From Phycisphaerales bacterium (GTDB lineage: Bacteria > Planctomycetota > Phycisphaerae > Tepidisphaerales > Tepidisphaeraceae), in assembly GCA_003153655.1 (NCBI GenBank), contig PMAK01000183.1, forward strand, positions 3,870 to 9,089: a stretch of 5,220 bases of DNA. Direction: 5' to 3'. The notes beneath the pieces were generated by a model. It saw only the letters and a program-made list of their open reading frames with translations, had not been told where the DNA came from and did no database searches. Numbering within the stretch: position 1 is the stretch's first letter; each line of letters begins with the position of its first letter. Shown here piece by piece: positions 1 to 5,220 of the stretch. Position numbers and translations under genes: made by a program.

Positions 1-139
1 CACCAGGCATCGCTTCATCTTTCTTCGCCAGCAAAAGGCCCGCCGGAATTGTGACAGGCCGGCCAGCGGCGCTCACAGCGGCATCGCTTGTTTTATTCGA
101 GCGCGCGAAGCCAATCGTCACGAACACCGCAACCGACAA
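1..139 (-). CDS. Possible N-terminus of a secreted hypothetical protein, cut by the window edge
   Basis: Read leftward from a TTG at 139-137, the frame stays open for 46 codons to the window edge. It begins with a short hydrophobic run (SVAVFVTIGFA) followed by a polar, small-residue stretch and then PVTIPAGLLLAKKDEAMPG. That order resembles a signal peptide and the start of a mature exported protein. An in-frame TGA at 148-146 rules out a longer N-terminus. A weak purine-rich AGAAG lies about 10 bases upstream of the TTG, and GTG codons 5 and 7 are alternative starts. The gene would be divergent from lspA. I do not recognise a family, the visible part is short, and other frames here are also open, so this remains a tentative call. 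Confidence 0.3.
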   Translation of the reverse strand, partial: MSVAVFVTIGFARSNKTSDAAVSAAGRPVTIPAGLLLAKKDEAMPG

Positions 140-222
140 TAATCTTCATCTTCTCATCCCATTTGCTCAGAATGCCGGACTTGTCGCTGAACCGTCCAAT
201 TCCAATTAGAATCCCCATCGCT

Positions 223-729
223 ATGCCAATCGCGTTACGTTCGCCAGGTGCGCTCCTTCGGTTTTTTCTCGTTGCCGGGGTCGGGGTAGGCCTCGATCTC
301 TGGACGAAATCGCTGGCATTTTCCTCTTCCTCGCTTTGGCGCGAGCCCTATAAATTCATCCCCGGCTGGCTGGAATTTGAAGTGGTCCAAAACCAGGGTG
401 CTGTTTTTGGACTGGGCCAGGGCCGGCGAATTCTCTTCGTGACCGTCTCCATCGGCGCAATTCTTTTTCTCATTTACCTGTTCGCCACCAGCGGAAAAAA
501 GCCCATCTTCCAGATCCTGCTGGGAATGCTGCTGGCAGGCGTGATTGGCAATCTATATGACCGCGTGACGCTCGGTTACGTGCGCGACATGATTCACGCA
601 CTTCCACGATGGCCGAAATTTTTCCCCTGGGTATTTAACGTGGCAGACACGCTGCTCAGCACCGGCGTAACACTGATGATTCTCTACAACATCGTTTCGG
701 AGCATCGACAAAAGAAAAAAGAGACCTGA
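223..729 (+). CDS. lspA: Lipoprotein signal peptidase (signal peptidase II)
   Basis: LspA is the inner-membrane aspartyl peptidase (family A8) that cleaves the signal peptide from diacylglyceryl-modified prolipoproteins, after Lgt has acted. The family motifs appear in order, numbered from the ATG at 223: DLWTK with conserved Asp25, NQGAVFG at 57-63, GNLYDR with catalytic Asp113, and FNVADT with catalytic Asp142. Four hydrophobic segments (about 11-27, 69-87, 96-112, 138-156) fit the four-helix topology, and a basic tail (RQKKKE) follows. The 223 start gives 168 residues, close to the usual size of about 160-170, and leaves a short N-terminus before helix 1. The same frame also has an ATG at 172 (185 residues) and a TTG at 88 (213 residues). 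The extra residues do not look like LspA, and no start has a good ribosome-binding site, so the exact start is uncertain. The stop codon is one base before ribD. Confidence 0.95.
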   Translation: MPIALRSPGALLRFFLVAGVGVGLDLWTKSLAFSSSSLWREPYKFIPGWLEFEVVQNQGAVFGLGQGRRILFVTVSIGAILFLIYLFATSGKKPIFQILLGMLLAGVIGNLYDRVTLGYVRDMIHALPRWPKFFPWVFNVADTLLSTGVTLMILYNIVSEHRQKKKET

Positions 730-730
730 A

Positions 731-1861
731 ATGGACAGCGACGAATTCATGCGCCGGGCGATCGATCTTGCCATGCAGGGGCGTGGCCACGCCGAGCCGA
801 ATCCAATGGTCGGCTGCGTGATCGTCAAAGACGGGCAGGCCATCGGCGAAGGATATCACGAGCAATTCGGCGGCCCGCATGCCGAGGTCAACGCCCTGGC
901 AGCAAGCGGAAACCAGGCGGCGGGCGCGACAGCAATCGTCACACTCGAGCCGTGCTGCGCATTTGAGAATAAGAAAACGCCTCCCTGCGCCTCGGCACTG
1001 ATCGCAGCGCGAATCGCCCGCGTCATCGTTGCATGTGAAGATCCCAATCCGCTCGTCTCCGGACGCGGCCTGGCGCAATTGCGCGAGGCGGGAGTGGCCG
1101 TGGAATCGGGAATCCTTGGCCCGCAGGCCAAGCAGTTAAACGCACCCTATTTCAAACGCGTTTTGCATCGCCGCCCCTATGTCACGCTCAAATGGGCCCA
1201 GACGGCCGATGGAAAAATCGCCGGCCCCGGCGGACAACGCATGAAGATCAGCAACACCGCGTCGTTCAAGGTAATACACGAGCTTCGCGGCCGCTGCGAT
1301 GCAATCCTGGTGGGATTGGCGACGGTTCTTTGCGACGATCCCCTTCTCATGGCGCGAGGCCTGAACCCGCCGCGAGCGCTTCTGCGGGTCGTCCTGGATT
1401 GCGATCTGCGAATTCCCCCAAACTCCCAACTCGTTCGCACGGCCACTCAATCGCCGGTGCTGGTCTGCTGCGAAGAATCCACCTATCAACAGAAAGCCGG
1501 CGTCGTCGCACGCCTGCGGGCCGCCGGCGTCGAGGTCATCCCGCTTCGCGGCGATCGGAGAATTTCACTGGAACATCTTCTCGATGAGCTGGGCCGACGC
1601 GGGATAACACATCTGCTGGTTGAGCCGGGCGTGAAACTGGCGAGGAGTTTTCTGGGCCAAAGCCTGGCGGATCGGGTTTGGATTTTTCATTCGCCCTTAC
1701 GCGTGAACGCCGAGGATGCGCCGGACGCGATGCGCGTAATCTATCCGTCAACCGGAATTGTTGAATTGGACGGCGATGAGTTGCACGAACATCTGAATCC
1801 GGGAAGTTCGGTTTTTTATGCGATGGAGCGGTCGGCGGATTTAATCTTGGCGGGCGTCTAA
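731..1861 (+). CDS. ribD: Bifunctional riboflavin biosynthesis protein: pyrimidine deaminase and 5-amino-6-(5-phosphoribosylamino)uracil reductase
   Basis: RibD is a cytoplasmic enzyme of riboflavin synthesis. Its zinc-dependent N-terminal domain deaminates the pyrimidine made by GTP cyclohydrolase II, and its C-terminal domain reduces the ribosyl side chain with NADPH. The deaminase domain (about 1-125) has HAE at 50-52 and the zinc cysteines Cys75 (TLEPC) and Cys86 (TPPC). The reductase domain (about 147-370) has RPYVTLKWAQTADGKIA at 148-164, ILVGLATVLCDDPLL at 192-206 and LLVEPGVKLARSFL at 295-308. The 376-residue length is normal for the fused enzyme. Two oddities: ten residues separate the zinc cysteines, against the usual eight, and the common Cys-Ser-His is replaced by Cys-Cys-Ala-Phe. 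The usual EGG or EAG of the reductase is EPG here. The ATG lies one base after the lspA stop, with a purine-rich run (AAAAAAGAG) as a plausible ribosome-binding site. This implies co-transcription and probable translational coupling with lspA. Confidence 0.95.
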   Translation: MDSDEFMRRAIDLAMQGRGHAEPNPMVGCVIVKDGQAIGEGYHEQFGGPHAEVNALAASGNQAAGATAIVTLEPCCAFENKKTPPCASALIAARIARVIVACEDPNPLVSGRGLAQLREAGVAVESGILGPQAKQLNAPYFKRVLHRRPYVTLKWAQTADGKIAGPGGQRMKISNTASFKVIHELRGRCDAILVGLATVLCDDPLLMARGLNPPRALLRVVLDCDLRIPPNSQLVRTATQSPVLVCCEESTYQQKAGVVARLRAAGVEVIPLRGDRRISLEHLLDELGRRGITHLLVEPGVKLARSFLGQSLADRVWIFHSPLRVNAEDAPDAMRVIYPSTGIVELDGDELHEHLNPGSSVFYAMERSADLILAGV

Positions 1862-1872
1862 ATCAAGATTTT
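1843..1872 (+). terminator. Weak hairpin at the end of ribD, possible terminator
   Basis: AATCTTG at 1843-1849 is the exact reverse complement of CAAGATT at 1864-1870. This gives a 7-bp, mostly A/T stem with a 14-base loop that contains the ribD stop codon. Only a short T-run follows before the inverted-repeat element begins. The stem is weak and the U-tract is poor, so a terminator role is speculative. The much longer inverted repeat next to it is the stronger candidate. Confidence 0.2.
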
Positions 1873-2059
1873 CACCGCTGAGACCCCGATACATCGAGAC
1901 AGGTCGCAGACAACGCGGAGAAGCCGGCAGAATCGCAATACGGTTTGTTGTCGCGCGCGTCGAGAAGATTTTCTCGCAAATGGGCGAAAAAGTTTTCTCT
2001 GAATTTATTCTCAGCGTTCTCTGCGATCTGTCCCGATGTATCGGGGCCTCCGCGGTTAA
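1871..2059. repeat. 189-bp MITE-like element with 52-bp imperfect terminal inverted repeats
   Basis: The left arm (1871-1922) and the reverse complement of the right arm (2008-2059) match at 45 of 52 positions with no gaps. They enclose an 85-bp core (1923-2007). The arms start TTCACCGC and TTAACCGC and contain runs such as GAGAACGCTGAGAA. I associate these with dispersed intergenic repeats in environmental bacterial genomes, which is recollection and not a database result. Each arm holds a small palindrome: CCCGATGTATCGGG at 2032-2045 is perfect, and its partner at 1885-1898 is slightly degraded. The core has a further hairpin, CGAGAA-GATT-TTCTCG at 1961-1976. There is no transposase and no clear target duplication beyond a shared CTAAA. 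The element fills the gap between the convergent ends of ribD and the aminotransferase gene, where its transcript could fold and act as a terminator in both directions. Confidence 0.8.
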
Positions 2060-2074
2060 TCTGAATCTCCCGCG

Positions 2075-3241
2075 CTAAACAGGATGCGCCGGCAGAGCTT
2101 TCAGCAGACGCTCGATTTCCTGCTCGGTATTGTAAAAATGCGGCGAACATCGCAGACGCCACTCGCGCAAAGCGATTTCGATATGGTGTTCCCTGCGCAA
2201 ATCGTGAACGATCTGTTCGTGGTTCAGCGTCGGCGAAACAAAACTGACGATGCCGCTCCACTGGCCGGCTGTTCGCGGGCTGATGACGCGATATCCCTCG
2301 GATTGCAACCCGGCAATAAGTTGATCGCCGAGAAATTTCAGGCGTTGGGAGATTTGCGGCACGCCAATGGATTGAAGCATTTGTAGCGAAGCTCTAAGAG
2401 CAAGCAGCCCCGGCACGTTGTAACTGCCGCATTCAAATCTCCCGGCATCCGGACGCAGCGTATAATCGTACGTTCCATAATTCTGCGCATCGACAACATT
2501 CATCCACCCCACCATCAACGGCCGCGTCCGGTCGATCAATTCCCGGCGGCAATAAAAGATTCCCGCGCCTTCCGGCCCCAAAAGCCATTTGTGCCCATCC
2601 GCCGACAGATAATCGATATGCATCGCGCGAACATCGAGCGGCAAAATCCCCAGCGATTGAATCGCATCCACGCAGAACAGAATTTTACGCTCAGCGCAAA
2701 ACTGCCCGATCCGCATTAGATCATGCCGCTGGCCGCTGGCGTATTCGACATGGGAAAGCGTAATGAGCCGGGTCCGCGGCTCGGACGCCGCCATCAAAAT
2801 ATTCTCCATCGGAACATGCCGCGTGCCATCCGGCCCCTCTTCCTCCTCAACCAGGATCAGCTTCGCCCCGCGCGCGCGGGCCACTTCCATCCAGGGATAA
2901 ATGTTGGCCGGGTATTCGACGTTGGTCGTGACGATCCGATCCCCATATTGCCAGTCGATTCCGTTGGCGACGATGCTGATCCCTTCGCTGGTATTTTTGA
3001 CAAAGGCGATCTCGTCGCGGTGAGCATTCAATAAAGCGGCGGAATCCTGGCGGAGCTTTTCGATCTCCTGATACCATGTCGCGGCGATGTAGCCCGCCGT
3101 CTGCGCGTGGGCGGCATAGGCCTGCATCGCGGCAGCAGCAATTTTCGGAAGCGGCGCCACGCCCGCATGATTAAAGAAAGCCCAGTTTCGCAAGATAGGA
3201 AACAAGTCAGGATTGCCGATGAAATCGGTGATCGCGTTCAT
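2075..3241 (-). CDS. PLP-dependent class V aminotransferase-like protein (SufS/isopenicillin N epimerase-type fold)
   Basis: This is a cytoplasmic fold-type I PLP enzyme of 388 residues, a full length for the family. Visible signatures are AFFNHAGVAPLP near 21-32, NTSEG at 83-87 (phosphate binding), SHVEYASG at 163-170, VDAIQSLG at 191-198 (Asp192 and Gln195 contact the cofactor) and SADGHKWLLGPEG at 213-225, with Lys218 as the Schiff-base lysine. RFECGSYN at 268-275 and a C-terminal RCSPHFYNTEQEIERLL follow. The mobile loop carrying the catalytic cysteine of true cysteine desulfurases (the RxGHHCAQP type) is absent, and SPHFYN follows an ordinary REWRLR segment. Cysteine desulfurase activity is therefore unlikely. 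An aminotransferase, epimerase or lyase role is more probable, and the substrate cannot be told. The ATG at 3241 has no obvious Shine-Dalgarno site. The gene converges on ribD and diverges from the TPR peptidase gene. Confidence 0.9.
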   Translation of the reverse strand: MNAITDFIGNPDLFPILRNWAFFNHAGVAPLPKIAAAAMQAYAAHAQTAGYIAATWYQEIEKLRQDSAALLNAHRDEIAFVKNTSEGISIVANGIDWQYGDRIVTTNVEYPANIYPWMEVARARGAKLILVEEEEGPDGTRHVPMENILMAASEPRTRLITLSHVEYASGQRHDLMRIGQFCAERKILFCVDAIQSLGILPLDVRAMHIDYLSADGHKWLLGPEGAGIFYCRRELIDRTRPLMVGWMNVVDAQNYGTYDYTLRPDAGRFECGSYNVPGLLALRASLQMLQSIGVPQISQRLKFLGDQLIAGLQSEGYRVISPRTAGQWSGIVSFVSPTLNHEQIVHDLRREHHIEIALREWRLRCSPHFYNTEQEIERLLKALPAHPV

Positions 3242-3253
3242 GGTTGTCTGGTC

Positions 3254-3259
3254 TATAAT
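3254..3259 (+). promoter_or_regulatory. Candidate -10 box in the divergent spacer
   Basis: TATAAT is an exact match to the sigma-70 -10 consensus and lies 22 bases before the TTG start of the TPR peptidase gene. On the opposite strand the overlapping ATAATA reads TATTAT, a possible -10 for the aminotransferase gene 13 bases from its ATG. No good TTGACA-like -35 sits at 16-18 bases on either strand, and there is no TGn extension. The two promoters would overlap almost completely, so the divergent genes may compete for polymerase. This rests on sequence match and position alone. Confidence 0.4.
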
Positions 3260-3264
3260 AGCTT

Positions 3265-3270
3265 AAAGAG
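3265..3270 (+). promoter_or_regulatory. Weak ribosome-binding site supporting a TTG start
   Basis: AAAGAG lies 11 bases before the TTG at 3282 and is the only purine-rich site in the spacer. An in-frame TGA at 3273-3275 means translation cannot begin further upstream. Only ATT at 3279 or TTG at 3282 can include the complete signal peptide, so this site favours TTG. Confidence 0.35.
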
Positions 3271-3281
3271 CCTGAAATATT

Positions 3282-5220
3282 TTGCGGATCAATCGTTTTA
3301 TAATTTTCGCGGCGACGCTCTGGGGTCTTTCGATCATTGCGCAACCGCTGCGCGCCGGCGCTTATGACGATATGACGATTCCGGGGAAGTGGATCAAGCC
3401 CCTGCTGCCGGAGGCGGGAGATCAACCGGATTATCCGGGATATGACAAGAACGCGATTGAGCAGGCGCGGGACCAGTATTGGGCCGGCCAATATCGGCGG
3501 GCGCTCGTGACGCTGGAACCGGTTGCCAAACCAAAGAAACCGCTTGAGGTTGCCCTGCTTCGAGCCCAATGCGATCTGGAACTGGGGCGATACGCCGATG
3601 CAACGGCGGCTCTCGGAAAGCCGGGCGTGGCGGCAGAGCCGGCGGCAGAGACATTGCGGGCGCGCGTTTTCGCGGCGCAAGGAGGATATGAAGCCGCAAT
3701 TTCGATTCTCCAGCGGGAGATTCAAATAAACCCCAATCAGATCGCGCCTCATTTCTATTTAGGCGAATATTTCGAGAAGCTCGGCAACATCCCCGCCGCA
3801 ACCGGCGCCTATCAGTGGTTCGTGACCGATCCGCACGATTATTTGCAGCAATGGGTCGGGCATCCCGAGACGTTTGATGATGCGGAAGAGGTAACGCTCA
3901 TCGGCCGCGCGGTCGATCGCTGGGCGACGCTCACAACCGCCTATCAGCATGAGCTGCGCCTCCACGATGTGATCCTCAATATGTTCGTGCGCGCGTACGA
4001 TCAGATCGACCGGGGCTATTGGCCCGCCCATCTCGCGGCCGCGGAAAGTTTTTTCCAGCACGATGATCCGCCCTCCGCGGCGGATGAATTGGAACAGGCC
4101 CTCAAGGCAAATCCGCATGACACGCGGTCCTGGGCGCTCTTGGGCCGCATGCAGCTCGCGGCATTTGATTTTGACAAGGTCGATCACGCCGTGAGCGCCA
4201 TGCGCGAGGTCGATCAGGATTCCGTCGCCGCCGATTTGCTCGAAGCTCGCAACCTCTTGCTCCAGCGCGTGGCAAAGCAGGCGGTGCCGCCGCTTCAGCG
4301 CGTGCTCGCTCGGCAGCCGCACAACATCGAGGCCCTCGGATTGATGGCCGGCGCCGAAGCCCTGATGCTGCACGATGACAAGTGCGCCGAGCTTTTGAAG
4401 CAGGCCGACCAGATCGACCCGGCCAATTCACAGGCGTATTTCGAAGTCGCCGAGCAACTCGCGGGGATGCGGCAATATCCGCGCTCGGCCGCGATGTACA
4501 AAATCGCTGTCGATCGATCCCCCTGGTGGACCGCGGCCCGAAACGGATTGGGATTGCTCTACACGCAAAGCGGCGATGAAGATGCCGCCCGAAAAGTGCT
4601 CGAGGCGGCTCATTCGCTCGACCCCTTCAACTACAGCACGACAAACTATCTGCGGCTGCTCGACACCATGGACAAATTCGCCCGAAGCGAATCGGCTCAT
4701 TTTATCGTGATGTACGATGCGCAAACCGATCCGATTATTCCGGAATATTTCAACGACTATCTGGAAAGCGTCTATCCGCTGGTCTGCGGGCAATTTCATT
4801 ATGAGCCGAAGGTGAAAACCCTCATCGAGGTCTTCCCCACGCAGGATGAATTCGCGGTGAGAACGACCGGAGCGCCCTGGCTGCCAACGGTTGGCGCCAG
4901 CACCGGACGGATCATCGCGCTGGCCGCGCCGCGCAAAGGCGAGCGGACAATGGGCGCGTTCAACTGGAGCCAGGTCCTGCGGCATGAATTCACGCACACG
5001 GTCACGCTCGGCGCAACCGACAACAGGATCGGCCATTGGTTCACCGAAGGATTGGCCGTGCAGCAGGAGCATTCACCGCTGAGGTGGGAATGGGTGCCGA
5101 TGCTTTACGATGCGGTGACAAATCATCACCTCTTCAAAATCGATGAATTAACGTGGGCGTTTGTGCGCCCGCGGCGGCCCATCGACCGGCAACTTGCTTA
5201 TGCCGAGTCAAGCTGGATTT
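3282..5220 (+). CDS. Exported TPR-repeat protein with C-terminal gluzincin (peptidase MA-like) domain, 3' end beyond the window
   Basis: From TTG at 3282 the frame is open for 646 complete codons and runs off the right edge. Residues 1-25 form a clear Sec signal peptide: a basic start (RINR), a hydrophobic core (FIIFAATLWGLSIIA) and a probable cleavage after PLRA. The protein should act in the periplasm or at the cell surface. Helical TPR-like pairs follow, clearest at about 127-183, 280-312, 384-413 and 417-449 (for example NGLGLLYTQSGDEDAARKVL). From about 472 a peptidase MA-like domain begins (HFIVMYDA). Its zinc motif is HEFTH, with His568, catalytic Glu569 and His572, and WFTEGLA supplies a likely third ligand, Glu589. 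All residues expected for an active gluzincin are present, so proteolysis is plausible, but the substrate is unknown. TPR repeats may dock a partner protein. The first in-frame ATG (codon 31) would delete the signal peptide, so TTG is preferred. Confidence 0.88.
   Translation, partial: MRINRFIIFAATLWGLSIIAQPLRAGAYDDMTIPGKWIKPLLPEAGDQPDYPGYDKNAIEQARDQYWAGQYRRALVTLEPVAKPKKPLEVALLRAQCDLELGRYADATAALGKPGVAAEPAAETLRARVFAAQGGYEAAISILQREIQINPNQIAPHFYLGEYFEKLGNIPAATGAYQWFVTDPHDYLQQWVGHPETFDDAEEVTLIGRAVDRWATLTTAYQHELRLHDVILNMFVRAYDQIDRGYWPAHLAAAESFFQHDDPPSAADELEQALKANPHDTRSWALLGRMQLAAFDFDKVDHAVSAMREVDQDSVAADLLEARNLLLQRVAKQAVPPLQRVLARQPHNIEALGLMAGAEALMLHDDKCAELLKQADQIDPANSQAYFEVAEQLAGMRQYPRSAAMYKIAVDRSPWWTAARNGLGLLYTQSGDEDAARKVLEAAHSLDPFNYSTTNYLRLLDTMDKFARSESAHFIVMYDAQTDPIIPEYFNDYLESVYPLVCGQFHYEPKVKTLIEVFPTQDEFAVRTTGAPWLPTVGASTGRIIALAAPRKGERTMGAFNWSQVLRHEFTHTVTLGATDNRIGHWFTEGLAVQQEHSPLRWEWVPMLYDAVTNHHLFKIDELTWAFVRPRRPIDRQLAYAESSWI

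Noticed and set aside
88..222. N-terminal extension of LspA from TTG at 88 or ATG at 172
   Set aside because: The added residues are rich in Ser, Pro and Arg, unlike an LspA N-terminus, and they make the protein longer than usual. No ribosome-binding site favours them. The 172 start cannot be fully excluded.
656..1131. Minus-strand frames of 140 and 91 codons opposite lspA and ribD
   Set aside because: Both overlap strongly supported genes, are Cys- and Arg-rich and carry no motif.
1862..2074. Riboflavin (FMN) riboswitch or small RNA gene in the intergenic region
   Set aside because: It lies downstream of ribD, not upstream, and I see no FMN-aptamer sequence. The structure is explained by the long inverted repeat.
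1872..2261. 129-codon open frame on the minus strand running through the inverted repeat into the aminotransferase gene
   Set aside because: It is in a different frame from the aminotransferase, and its C-terminal third is the translated repeat. Open frames through such repeats are a common artefact.
2075..3241. Annotation of the PLP enzyme as a cysteine desulfurase (SufS/IscS)
   Set aside because: The fold and lysine site fit, but the C-terminal catalytic cysteine loop is missing, so only the broader class V assignment is supported.
3207..3801. Minus-strand frames of 181 and 135 codons opposite the start of the TPR gene
   Set aside because: Their translations are Arg- and Pro-rich with no domain. 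The plus strand here has a signal peptide and helical repeats, and the longer frame would also cover the divergent promoter.
3759..4373. 204-codon open frame on the minus strand inside the TPR gene
   Set aside because: It is antisense to a well-supported coding frame with a signal peptide, TPR helices and a zinc motif. Its translation shows no recognisable domain. GC-rich codon bias readily leaves such frames open.
4428..5072. 214-codon open frame on the minus strand over the metallopeptidase region
   Set aside because: It lies antisense to the HEFTH/WFTEGLA domain, and its Arg- and Gly-rich translation has no recognisable features, so it is a shadow frame.

Overview
This window reads as chromosomal DNA of a free-living or environmental Gram-negative bacterium of moderately high GC. 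Two things support the Gram-negative reading: a lipoprotein signal peptidase, and a large protein with a Sec-type signal peptide, tetratricopeptide (TPR) repeats and a C-terminal metallopeptidase-like domain. The LspA signature (GNLYDR, VRDMIHALP, PWVFNVAD), the TPR/metallopeptidase architecture, the general lack of strong Shine-Dalgarno sites and a dispersed-type inverted repeat remind me of Planctomycetota/Phycisphaerae or related PVC and candidate phyla. That placement is an impression, not something the sequence proves.

Layout. Positions 1-139 may hold the 5' end of a leftward gene for a secreted protein, cut by the window edge (weak call). Positions 223-729 (+) encode LspA, and 731-1861 (+) encode the bifunctional riboflavin enzyme RibD. 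One base separates these two genes, so they are almost certainly co-transcribed. Positions 1862-2074 are non-coding and are nearly filled by a 189-bp element with 52-bp imperfect terminal inverted repeats (1871-1922 and 2008-2059). Each arm carries a small CCCGAT/ATCGGG-type hairpin. A PLP-dependent class V aminotransferase-like gene (3241-2075, -) converges on ribD across this repeat. A divergent 40-bp spacer (3242-3281) with a TATAAT box separates it from a long rightward gene. That gene begins at a TTG codon (3282) and is still open at the right edge (646 complete codons visible). It encodes an exported TPR protein ending in a HEFTH...WFTEGLA gluzincin-type domain.

How the genes relate. 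LspA removes the signal peptide from prolipoproteins in the inner membrane, and RibD carries out two consecutive steps of riboflavin synthesis. They share a transcript but no obvious pathway. No other riboflavin genes are in view. The aminotransferase-like protein and the TPR peptidase share only a divergent control region. I see no rRNA, tRNA, CRISPR array, transposase or phage gene. Apart from the inverted-repeat element this is ordinary core and accessory chromosome, and I do not see a convincing new multi-gene system.
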